64,000 bases of DNA from Aegilops tauschii subsp. strangulata (lineage: Eukaryota; Streptophyta; Magnoliopsida; Poales; Poaceae). Made by a program: the position numbers and the translations under genes. Position 1 is the first letter of the stretch, and each line of letters opens with the position of its first letter. Under the pieces are notes generated by a model. It was not told the origin of the DNA and did no database searches. It was given only the letters and a program-made list of their open reading frames with translations. The stretch spans positions 51,704,095-51,768,094 of the forward strand of contig NC_053037.3 of assembly GCF_002575655.3 (NCBI RefSeq). Direction: 5' to 3'. This document shows positions 31,455 to 41,990 of this stretch, piece after piece.

Positions 31455-34400
31455 CCTGGCGATTCGTCCAAGCATTTTAGCATCAGCGCTAACTTGGATC
31501 CGAAATAGGAAAGCATGCTCATCGAGTTCATCCGTGAGAATCGGGACATCTTTGCATGGAAGCCTTCTGACATGCCAGGTGTACCGAGAGAACTCGCTGA
31601 GCACACTCTCAATGTTGATCCCAAGTATAAACCGGTGAAGCAGTTTCTTTGCCGGTTCAATGAAGAAAGACGCAAAGCTATTGGAGAAGAAGTAGCCAGG
31701 CTCTTGGCGGCTGGATTTATCGTTGAAGTATTCCATCCTGAGTGGTTGGCTAATCCGGTGTTGGTCCTCAAGAAGAATGGAACTTGGCGTATGTGTGTGG
31801 ACTACACAGATCTCAACAAAGCTTGTCCAGCAGATCCTTTTGCCCTTCCCCATATTGATCAAATTATTGATGCTACGGCGGGTTGTGAGCGTTTAAGTTT
31901 TTTGGATGCATATTCTGGTTATCATCGGATCAAAATGGCAGTTAAGGACCAGGAGAAGACAACTTTCATAACTCCCTTTGGAGCCTTCTGCTATGTATCC
32001 ATGCCCTTTGGGCTCAAGAGTGCCCAGGCGACTTATCAAAGGTGTGTGCAGAATTGTCTGCACGAACAGATCGACCGCAATGTTCACGCCTATGTGGATG
32101 ATATTGTGGTAAAATCAAGGAAAAAGGAGACATCGATTGATGACTTGAAGGAAACCTTTGATAACCTGCGGGTTTATAAAATGATGCTTAATCCGGTCAA
32201 GTGTGTCTTTGGTGTACCTGCAGGCAAGCTCTTGGGTTTTTTTGGTGCCTAACAGGGGCATTGAAGCTAATCCGGAAAAAATCAAAGCCATCACCTCCTT
32301 GGCTAAACCGAAGTGTATCAATGATGTTCAACGCTTGGCAGGCCGGATTGCCGCATTGAGCCGGTTTGTCAGTCGCCTTGGCGAGAAGGCCATCCCTTTA
32401 TATCAGATGCTGAAGAAAACGGATAACTTCGTCTAGAGTGACGCTGCTAATGAAGCATTTGAGGACTTAAAGCGACAGCTGGCTAATCCACTGATTCTCG
32501 CTGCTCCAGTGGACAAAGAACCATTGTTGCTATATGTGGCAGCTAATGCTCAGGCTGTTAGTGTGGCTATTGTGGTGGAGCGCAAGGAGGCAGGAAAGGA
32601 ATATCCGGTTCATCGGCCGGTTTACTATATCAGTGAGGTACTTATTGAGTCCAAGCAGAGGTACCCACATTGGCAAAAATTGGTGTATGGGGTTTTCATG
32701 GCAAGCCGGAAGCTTAAGCAGTATTTCCAAGGTCATCCCATCACGGTGGTCAGCTCTGCTCCTTTGGGGGATATCATCCACAACAGGGAAGCAACTGGTC
32801 GAATTGCTAAGTGGGCTATCGAGCTCGGGCCTCATGGGTTGAAATACATACCCCGAACGGCGATCAAATCTCAGGCACTTGCGGATTTCATTAATGATTG
32901 GACAGAATTACAAGCGCCAGAGGAGAAGCCGGATCACACTTATTGGACTATTCATTTTGATGGGTCCAAGCAATTGGAGGGCTCGGGGCTGGAGTCGTAT
33001 TAACTTCCCCACAGGTGATAAGCTTTGTTATGTTCTCCGTTTAATGTTCCCTTGCACTAATAATGCAGCTGAATATGAGGCTTTACTCCATGGTCTTCGG
33101 ATGGCTAAGGAGATGAACCTAAGCCGAGTTAAGTGCTTTGGTGACTCGGATCTGGTGGCTCAACAAGTGTCCGGCACTTGGGATTCCAAGGACCCACAAA
33201 TGGCAGCATATCGCCGTGAGGTGGATATTGTTGCAGGTCACTTTAAGGGTTATCAGGTGGATCATGTGGACCGGCAGAAGAATGAAGCGGCGGACGCTTT
33301 AAGCCGCCTGGGTTCCCAACGTAAACCGGTTCCACCTAATGTCTTCCTGGATGTTTTGCATAATCCGTCCGTCAAGCTCCCTGGTGAAGAGGATTTGGTT
33401 GTTCCTGATCCGAAGGCCCAGTTGGTGGTGGCTCTTCATGTTATCCCGGACTGGACGGTTCCATATCTGGCATATATAAACCGGGGCGAGTTACTAGAGG
33501 ATGAAACTTTGGCCAGGCAGATAACCCGGCGGTCCAAGTCCATGACTATTATCAATGGAGAGTTACATCATTGCAGTGCGACAGGGGCGTTTCAACGCTG
33601 TGTGTCTCCTAAGGAAGGCCGTGAAATTTTGCATGAGATCCACGAAGGAGATTGTGGTCACCACGCCGGTTCAAAATCTTTGGTGGCCAAGGCGTTCCGT
33701 CACGGTTTCTATTGGTTGACAGCTCATGCTGATGCCGAGGACTTGGTCAAAAGATGTGATGGTTGTCAGAAATTCTCAAGGCGCGCTCATGTACCAGCTC
33801 AAGAATTGAGGATGATTCCAATCACCTGGCCGTTTGCAACTTGGGGGCTGGATATGGTTGGGCCTTTCAAGAGGTCCAAGGACAAGAAGACCCACCTTTT
33901 GGTGGCGGTTGATAAGTTCACGAAGTGGGTGGAGGCAGAGCCAGTTAGTAAGTGTGACGCAGCCACGGCGGTTCAATTCATCAAAAAGGTGATCTTCTGG
34001 TTTGGCTTTCCACACAGCATTATAACAGACAATGGTACCAATCTGTCTAAGGGTGCCATGAAGGAGTTCTATCAACGTGAGCACATCCGGCTTGACGTGT
34101 CATCAGTGGCTCATCCTCAGTCTAATGTTCAAGCGGAGAGGGCCAATCAAGAGATCTTGAGAGGCATCAAACCCCGGCTTATGGTTCCTTTGCAACGGAC
34201 GCCGGGTTGTTGGGTTGAGGAGCTACCTTCAGTGTTATGGAGCATCAATACCACACCCAACAGATCGACAGGATATACACCGTTCTTCATGGTTTATGGA
34301 GCGGAAGCGGTTCTTCCTAGTGACATCCGTCATGACTCATCTCGTGTAGTGGCATACGTTGAAGCTGACAACGAGAAGGCACGGCAGGAAGCTCTTGACC

Positions 34401-34712
34401 TGTTAGATGAGGAGCGTGACATGGCGGCAGCCCGTTCGGCGATTTATTAGCAAGATCTGCGTCATTATCATAGCCGCCGGATTAGAACCAGAACCTTTCA
34501 AGAAGGTGATTTGGTGCTTCGGCTCATCCAGAATCAGACGGATATGCACAAGCTATCCCTCCCCTTGGGAAGGACCCTTTGTGGTCAGCAAGAATCTACA
34601 CAACGGGTCGTATTACCTAATTGATGTTCGAGAGCGCAAAGACTCACGTAAATCGGAGGAGGAGACCAACCGGCCGTGGAATATTGCTCATCTTCGGCCC
34701 TACTATACTTGA
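31455..34712 (+). pseudogene. Tat-lineage pol: reverse transcriptase, RNase H, integrase; several lesions
   Basis: RT: recognisable from about 31455 (FVPGDSSKHFSIS), a TAG at 31506-31508, then 31515-32235 with WRMCVDYTDLNKACP, FITPFGAFCYVSMPFGL and the YVDD catalytic motif at 32091. A frameshift in a T-run at about 32236-32245 leads to the thumb/connection, which has TAG at 32434-32436 where Trp is usual. RNase H: HFDGSK at about 32955, a frameshift near 32988, then NNAAEYEALLHGL and FGDSDLV. Integrase: H-H-C-C zinc finger (about 33630-33765, ending CDGCQKF), then D at 33911, D at 34028 and E at 34136. A TAG at 34448-34450 and a frameshift near 34555 break the C-terminus (YPSPWEGPF, RPWNIAHLRPYYT), which ends at 34712. 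The element cannot make its own replication enzymes. Confidence 0.88.
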
Positions 34713-34893
34713 GCTATAGGCTCTGCTTATGTACATATTATGACATTGTATATATTATGATCAATATAATAAACCGGAACCTCAGCTAAAGCGGGGTATC
34801 TGTTGTTTTCTTATATCATGTGTGGTTACATGGAGCTTACAAAGCGGCATCTGGTTCACCCCTTGATTAGGTTCTCAAAGCTTAATATTGGGT

Positions 34894-35272
34894 CACTTGG
34901 GGGCTTGGTCGTATCCGAACCATAGCTACACCTCTTGATCGGTGTAAGGCCACAGCATCACTTGGGGGCTTGGTCGTATCCGAACCATAGCTACACCTCT
35001 TGATCGGCGTAATGCCACAACATCACTTGGGGGCTTGGTCGAACCCGAACCATAGCTACACCTCTTGATCGGCGTAATGCCACAGCATCACTTGGGGGCT
35101 TGGTCGAACCCGAACCATAGCTACACCTCTTGATCGGCGTAATGCCACAGCATCACTTGGGGGCTTGGTCGAACCCGAACCATAGCTACACCTCTTGATC
35201 GGTGTAATGCCACCGCATCACTTGGGGGCTTGGTCGAACCCGAACCATAGCTACACTTCTTGATCAAATTTG
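34894..35272 (+). repeat. 65-bp minisatellite, nearly six copies
   Basis: CACTTGGGGGCTTGGTCG recurs at 34894, 34959, 35024, 35089, 35154 and 35219, exactly 65 bp apart. Each unit also has CCGAACCATAGCTACACCTC and TTGATCGG. It lies between the pol stop and the antisense gene. The CTTGGGGGCT core resembles a polypurine tract. Confidence 0.92.
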
Positions 35273-35941
35273 GGGCCTGGCAGCCCGCGAAAAGCCTCGA
35301 CTACAACGGTTTTTATTTGCCTTTTGCTGAGTTTTCTTCGTTTTCATAACATTTGTGACGTTTTCAAACCGGCATTTATCAACCCGGTTAGGCTGTCAAC
35401 TACAAGTTGTCAGTACATGAGCAAGTTATAGTCCGGAGACTATCAGCCCGGTCTGGTTTTTGACTCATAGTCACCAGTATGGAATAAACTGGTGTTTATC
35501 ACTACCCGGAACGGTTTTATTGTAAACCGGCGTCATATAACAGGAGTTACTTTTACTCCGGATTAGGGTTATTACCCTCATTACAAGGTTGGTTAGCCAC
35601 CACTATGTCTAAAGGTCACAGGTATCATATATTTCCATATTTGATTATGTTTTACAACCTTGGTCATATATGTATTTGGGTATCGTGACCCGCCCGGTGG
35701 TAAACCGCCAGGGCGCTTTAAGCTTCTTATCTGCAGGAACAGCTTGAATAAATAACTATGGATTATGAACATCATATCTTAAGCATGGCGGATTAACACG
35801 CATCAGTTGTAGATAAATATGCACGAAGGCATAACAGACAAAGTGTTTTAACTAGCCTATTACAAGGCGTTTCAGTGCCCAAAAGAATAATTGTTTCTCA
35901 GTAAGCATTGCAGCAAGTGAAAGACTAAACCGGCACCCGAA
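35273..35941 (+). other. Non-coding region downstream of the minisatellite
   Basis: No gene supported. Rich in CCGG-containing tetramers (AACCGG, CCGGTT) typical of this element. Confidence 0.4.
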
Positions 35942-38900
35942 TTACGATTGCTTGTCAGCTTGACCTGACGGCTGCGGATCATCTTGCACCGGTTCATCTT
36001 CTTCGTCTCTACCCAGTGGCTGGAAGTCAACAGTTGTCCAGTCGATCCCAGTTAAAGCTTGGAACACAGCTTCATCGCTTATAAGGGTTGGCGGTTCAAT
36101 ATCAGGGGCATAAGTGTGCTTACGGATTGGAGGGATCAGATTTTGCGCTTCTGGAACTGGCACCGCAACCCGTTTGTTCTTTTCATCATAGCTTGCCTGA
36201 TAGTGCGAGAGATCAACTTCTTCAGCCAATTGACAAGCCAGTGGACGTACTTCCCGGTTTATGGCGCGGAGATCCTCCTGGCCAAATTCTGATCCATCTT
36301 CTTTTAAGCTTGGGAAGCCTTTAGCCACGTCCACCGGATCAAGATCAGGCACCCACGCCTTTGCCCGGGTTAGAGCGGTCAGAGCGCCAGCCCTTGCAGC
36401 AGACCTCTTTAGCTCTTCTACCCGGGCAGGCAGCATAGATAGCCTGTCTAAGGTATCCTTGATTGAAGTTGGGGGTGGCTTATTGTGAGAAGCGGTGGAG
36501 ATAATTCGTTGGGCACCGGTATACAGTTGTTCTATCAGAGTATATGCAGCCTTCAGCTTCTTCTAAACATCAGAGCCCAGATGACTAATGCGAGTTCCTG
36601 CATCATTGCAAACATCAGTAAACCGGCAACGCATGGGAAGATATGTTGAAAGTATTAAGGAAAAGATGCTTACCAAACACAGCAGCGGTCATCGCATGTA
36701 CTTGCCGCTTTACACCAGTCAGCTCGTCTACCACCGGTTTGAGACCTGCTTCTGCGTCCTTAGCTCTTTTCCGCAAAGCGGATTTCTCTGTGTTCCAATC
36801 CGCCTGTTCCTTGGCAAAGCTCTCTTTTAGCTTTTCCATAGCGGCTAAGGCGCTCGTCAGTTCATTTTTTGCTTTGGAAGTTTCGGCCTGTTGGGACTTG
36901 ATGTTCTCTTGCAGATCAGCGGTTTGGCTTTCCTTTTTACTCAGCTCAGCCTATAAAGAGACAGATACATAATGAGTTGACAGTACATATTTGAAATACC
37001 AAGCACATAACAAGTATTAATCTTGGCACTTGGGGGCTAATGTGTGTTTGCTCAAAAACTGTTGGTATGGGAATTCTTCTACAGTCCCGGTTCATCTTTA
37101 TAAAATTAAACCGGCCCTTGGGGGCTATACCGGTGAAAGAGCAGTATGGAAAATTTTAAGGAACCGGTTCATCTTAAAAAGGTAATCCGGTCCCTGGAGG
37201 CTAAACATGCAAAGTTAAGTTATGACAAAAGTCCCGGTTTAGATTGGAATCATAAACCGTCACTTGGGGGCTACTAGGAGTTGATAAACTGCAATTGGAC
37301 AAAAGAGAAAAATAGTAGTTACCTCATATCGCTCCTTCATCAAGTTTACCAAACTAGCTTCATAATCACGGCTGGTATACAGACGGTTCAAGAAGCCAGA
37401 GTGAATGTCTTAAGCATTGAGATTGGCGTAGCTTGATAAATCGGCATTCCACTTGCCTTTGCCGATAGCAGAAAGCTCCTCCTTGGCGGTATGCTTGGAC
37501 AAAGCGACAGGGTTGCCAGGAGTGGTGTGGCTAGTGCCAGTAATCATAACGTCATCATCTTGGTCATCAGCAGCCATTGATGGAGTTGGCGGTTTATTAG
37601 TACCTTTAACCGGGCTGGCCGGTTTGTCATCAGTTCGGACAGGGCTGGTTGGCCGGTCTGCATGGCTGGTAGTGTCAACTTGCACTTGTTCGGCAAGGAA
37701 GTCATGGTCTTGAGGTAGCGGATCATTAAGCATGTCGTCAGCTTCGGTTTCTTCCGGATCTGGAGTTGCTTCCGGTTCAGCAGCTACATTATCATCAGTC
37801 GGTTTGTTTAACCGAGCCTTCTTGCTGGGTCTTGGCTTGGCGCTGAGAAAAGATAGACATAAGGATCAGTACAGTACGTAAAGATAACACATCAAGAATA
37901 AAGACATGTGCATAGCTCACCCAGGAACTGTTTTGAGGGGTGGAAGCTGTGTGGACGATGATTCGCCAGAGGATGAGTGAGAAGTACCCTGATAATTTGA
38001 ATCAGATGGGTTAAGAGGATGGCGGAAACAACCTGCTTTTGGGAATGAAGTATCAATGGGATAAGAGACCTCCGATCGGCGTTTCCGAACCGGACCGTTC
38101 GGTAAACCGGCGGAGGTAACTACCTGGCCGCTGTGCCGGGTTGTACGGCGAGCTTCGTGCTGCTGCTTCTTCAAAAGAAAGTTCGGGTCCGAATAAGCAA
38201 GAGGGTGAGAAAATTTTACTTTCCGGTTTGCTTGATGGATTTTTGATGTTGGCAGAGGATCTGAATCGGAGGAAAGACTGGTTACCTCTACTTCCTCAGC
38301 ATGACTGCCTTCAGCGTCATCCTGATAATAATCATTGTCAATGAGATGTACGAAAAATGAACCAAGAGAGTCAAGTTCTACCTCTGGTTCCGGATTACCC
38401 ACGTCATTATCAGCTGGTGGACCAGAGGATGCAGTAGTCCTTCTCTTGGCAGGTTTTTTTAATAACCTTGGTCTTTGGACGAACTGGCTTGACCGGTTTG
38501 TCTTCCGTCTTCGCCGGTTTGTCTTGTGACAGTTTCTTGTTCCAGAACAGATCGTCACCCTGTCAGAAAATAATCACACTTTCAGAGAATATTTGGACAG
38601 AAGCAACGTCATATAAAAAGATTATATGATTCTTACAGCTGGCGGTTTGTTGAAGGTGCAGAAAGGGAGTAGTCCGGTTTGGGCACAGACAGCCTCCGGT
38701 TCGTTCAGTATCTTTTTTACAGATTCAGTGACTTCTGCATCTGTGAGTTGAATGTCAATATGCCGCTGAGCATCCTTCAAACTCCCCGTGTACTCACACA
38801 TCAAACCGGGGCGCCGGCTTAAGGGTAGAATACTCCAGCTTATCCAGGAACGAGCAAGAACCACTCCTGTCAAACCGTTCGCCATGAAGGCTCTGAGCTT

Positions 38901-40225
38901 TGATAATTGGGGAGCATAGTTGGCCCTTCCTCTTGCTGTCAACCTTTGAGGAAAAGGATGTCTGTTGCTAAGGCATTCAGGGCGGTAACCCGGTAGGGGG
39001 TTCTCATGAGATGGAGATGTATCCATGCAGTAGAACCAAGTCTGGTTCCACTCTTTGGGGTGACTGTGGAGTTTGGGATTAGGGAAGGTGACTTCCTTCC
39101 TTTTTTGAACCGCCATTCCGCCCAATTCCGTATTGGGTCCATCTGAGAATTCTGTGTGACGGTTTAAGTGAAAGAAATCCCTAAACAGTTCGACTGAAGG
39201 TTCCTCTTGTAGATAAACCTCACAAAAGACTTGGAAGTGGCAGGTGGGTGTCAAAGAATTGGGACCGATGTCTCGAGGGCGCAGCTGGAAATTGGCCAGT
39301 ACATCCCGGAATTTTTTTGAACCGGGAGGGCTAAAACCTCGTCAGAGATGATCAACGAATACGACTACCTCTCCATCCTTGGGTGTAGGAGGATTTTCCG
39401 GGCCAGGGACCCTCCAGTGGATGACATCTTTTTTAGCTAAAGCGCCCGTTTTTACAAGGTTGCTTAACTGCTCCTCGGTTACTCGAGAGGGAGCCCGATT
39501 GCATTCATAGACTTGCTTGGCCATGACAAGGGAAATCTGAAACATGATTATTGCCGGTTTAAGAATTACAGTGGACAACTATACAACGGTATGAGGATAC
39601 AAGCATATTGACAGACCGGATTTGGTTATTCGTAAACCGGAGTCTGACAATGGAAACAGTGTAATGCATTGGCGGTTCAACAGGGGACTAATGGTATCTA
39701 CTGGGTCATCATTTGGTATATAAAGTTAAACCGCCCAATCTGGTGTTAAGGATGTATAAGTGAAGAGAAAAACAGGTTTCACAAGTTGGCATTGTAATTT
39801 TGGATCTACCGCATGTCAGAAAATGAAAATATATTCAGACCTAAATATTGGTACCGAAGTAGTTGATGAAGATTCAGATGGGATTTTCTACTTAAATGAG
39901 ATGAGTTGGATATCAAACAGGTGCTAAAACTACCACCGCGCGAGATCTATGTGGTTCTTGGATCTAATCCATGGATATAAGTATGGATAAAGAAGGTTCG
40001 GGCGAAGAACACTGATGAACGACAGAAACCCTAAGTGCAGATCTATGGTAAGAGAAGGGGAGACTTACGGAGGCTGTCGAGCAGCGGTGGCGCGCGGAGG
40101 AGCTCTGGTACGTTCAGGTCGATGCAGCGGCCAAGGTTGGTGCAGCAGTCGAAGGTCGACGGCGGCGGCTGAGGTCGAAGGCTCGGGCGTCGCGAGGATG
40201 ACGATGATGCGAAGAGGTACGAGGG
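35942..40225 (-). pseudogene. Six-exon antisense gene of the Tat element
   Basis: Exons by eye on the minus strand: leader ~40225-40069 (donor TCC|GTAAGT), 39536-38637, 38559-37921, 37842-37323, 36950-36674 and 36597-35942, all with GT...AG introns of roughly 75-530 nt. Coding starts at ATG 39524 (MAKQVYECNRAPSRV). Exon 2 has the Transposase_28-like part (FCEVYLQEEPSVELFRDFFH, EWNQTWFYC). Exons 3-4 are charged and Pro/Ser-rich with nuclear-signal-like KPAKRR. Exon 5 is a coiled coil (KESFAKEQADWNTEKSALRKR). Exon 6 ends the protein at 35942. In-frame stops: TGA at 39344-39342, TAA near 37412 and TAG at 36565-36563; one frameshift near 38455. It is the same kind of gene as 6690-17578 in the other Tat element. 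Role unknown. Confidence 0.7.
36951..37322 (-). other. Intron 4 of the antisense gene, with PPT-like repeats
   Basis: 372 nt between donor GAG|GTAACT and acceptor TTTATAG|GCTGAG. On the plus strand it contains CACTTGGGGGCTA (37027), CCCTTGGGGGCTA (37115), CCCTGGAGGCTA (37192) and CACTTGGGGGCTA (37261), related to the 65-bp minisatellite core. Confidence 0.55.
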
Positions 40226-40250
40226 GGAAAATGGAAAGACCCCCAGGCCC

Positions 40251-40259
40251 TATTTATAA
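40251..40259 (-). promoter_or_regulatory. TATA box of the antisense gene
   Basis: The minus strand reads CCCTTATAAATAGGGCC, a strong TATAAATA core, with the leader exon starting about 30 bp downstream. It lies within the retrotransposon, about 260 bp before its 3' LTR, and drives the opposite strand. Confidence 0.65.
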
Positions 40260-40516
40260 GGGAGATAAACGACAGGCGCGAAAATCGAGGAGCCAAATTT
40301 TTTTATGAGGCAGAGCTGTCGCCTCGATTGTCGGAGGCTCATTAATGAAGGTGGATTATACAGAGTTTTAAATAGCAGGTGACGTCACGGCGGTTTACCA
40401 TGATCCTAGAAGATGACATCACGATGGTTTACAAGATTATATGAAGATGTTGAAGAAGCAAATTTCTTAAGTATTGAGGATTGACATGAACCAGTTCAAA
40501 TCAATCTGGGGCCTAA

Positions 40517-41042
40517 TGTTGGGGATATTACCACTGGGTGTAAACCGGCCAGGAGAGGCCGGGTTAACCCCATAAGTAGTTCATCTGTATCTAAAGCCTA
40601 TGAAGACAGACGGTGACGCTTCATGAAGGCCCAGGGCCCAAAGCCGGTTTAAGGCCCGTAGACACAAACCGGCATTGGTATGTAAACATGTGTTGTAAGA
40701 TAGAGGTAGCAGAGACCGAGCCGGACACGATTATGAGCCAGCCTCGGAGTCTGTAAACCGACGGGCGTCAACCCATGTATATAAGGGGACGACCCGGCGG
40801 CGGTTCAGAGACAACAGACAACACCTCGAGACTCAGGCAAAGCGTATTCGCTCCCTGGTCATCGAAACCCCATCAATTCCATCACAACTAGACGTAGGCT
40901 TTTACCTTCATCATAAGGGGTCGAACTAGTATAAAACTCTCTTGCATCCCTTGTCCGCTTTAACCCCTTTAAGCTAACCCGTAGCGATGGCTCCAAGACT
41001 AAGTCCTTTCTCTAGGACATCTACCATGACAAAACGATGACA
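40517..41042 (+). repeat. 3' LTR of the Tat element
   Basis: Collinear with 27447-27969 and with a preserved TATATAAG (40778-40785). The end is placed at TGACA before ACACC; it could be several bases shorter. Confidence 0.87.
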
Positions 41043-41129
41043 ACACCTCTAGTATTGCATCACATTATCTCACTACCATCGGGCCCACCTGTCGGCTTGT
41101 ATCTACTCTACATCTACACTCTTATAAAA

Positions 41130-41615
41130 TACTAGCAAGATGCCCGTTGCACGGAACATCAAGATGCATTTGTATGAGTAGTTTATCTTGTGGGAGAAAA
41201 GGATGAACAAGGGAAGGCCTTATTTGCAAGTGTGGAGAGGGGTGTGGGTATCTTTTTGCAAAATTACCATAGTTTCCTTCCTATCCATCAGATATAGATC
41301 GGACGGCCGATATTGCAGGATGGCAGGCACACGATCATCACCGACTATGCTTTTTATAAGAGTAGGGATAAAATACACTCTTATAAAAAATAGAGTTGGT
41401 GATGATGGTGTGCCTGCCATCCTGCAATATAGGCCGTCTGATTTATATCTGACGGATAGGAAAGAAACTATGACAATTTTGCCTAAGATGTACCCACACA
41501 CCTCTCCACATTTGCAAATAAGGCCTTCCCTCGTTCATCCTTTTCTCTCACAAGATACACTAGTCATACAAATGCATCTTGATGTTACGTGCAATGCACG
41601 GGCATCTTGCTAGTA
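41130..41615. mobile_element. Foldback (MITE-like) element
   Basis: The whole 486-bp block is an inverted repeat. Its ends are TACTAGCAAGATGCCCG (left) and CGGGCATCTTGCTAGTA (right), each arm is more than 200 bp, and the centre (41352-41395) again pairs TTATAAGAGT with ACTCTTATAA. The ends can be read as TA target duplications around CTAGCAAGATGCCCG, which would fit a mariner-like element, but the superfamily is not certain. Apparent ORFs on both strands are mirror images of each other and are not genes. Confidence 0.8.
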
Positions 41616-41744
41616 AGAATGAAAACAAACGACAACAAAATATTGGACGGTGGTTCGAAGTCATGACCGCGGGCACAGCGGACAAGGTGGCCTTGTATTG
41701 GTATGTTGAGCCGTCTGTTTTAACACACAAGAGCTGGTGTGGTG

Positions 41745-41990
41745 ATTATACACACACACACGCATGCACACGAACTACATGCACGCAACACTCACACGAA
41801 CACATGCACCACACACGCACGCAACACTCACACGTACACACGCAGCCACGTACGCATGCAACACTCACACGCACACATGCACGCATGCATGCACACACCA
41901 GTACACCACACGACCAACACACACTCTCACGCTCAAGTGCTCAACCTACACGTGCATGCGCACACATCAGGCCCTGACAGACACATACAC
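41745..41990. repeat. CA-rich low-complexity region
   Basis: Irregular CACACA, ACGCA and CATGCA runs over about 245 bp on the plus strand. The three frames give His/Thr-rich translations without protein character. Confidence 0.8.

Larger units (their letters stand above)
27447..41042 (+). mobile_element. Full-length Tat-lineage Gypsy retrotransposon with an antisense gene
   Basis: Flanked by ~525-bp LTRs (27447-27969 and 40517-41042). The tRNA-Lys primer site is at 27975-27993, gag-protease at 28061-31222, broken RT-RNaseH-integrase at about 31455-34712, a 65-bp minisatellite at 34894-35272 and a minus-strand multi-exon gene at 35942-40225. Comparing the LTRs by eye gives about 18 substitutions in ~520 aligned bases. 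The flanking 5-mers are GCACC (27442-27446) and ACACC (41043-41047), one mismatch, consistent with an old 5-bp duplication. The sense/antisense arrangement and the DGGS protease place it in the Tat lineage. Confidence 0.9.

Noticed and set aside
34894..35272. CRISPR-like array
   Set aside because: Units are contiguous 65-bp repeats without unique spacers, inside a plant retrotransposon. It is a minisatellite.
41188..41613. ORFs of 141 and 93 codons within the foldback
   Set aside because: They are mirror translations of the two arms of the inverted repeat.
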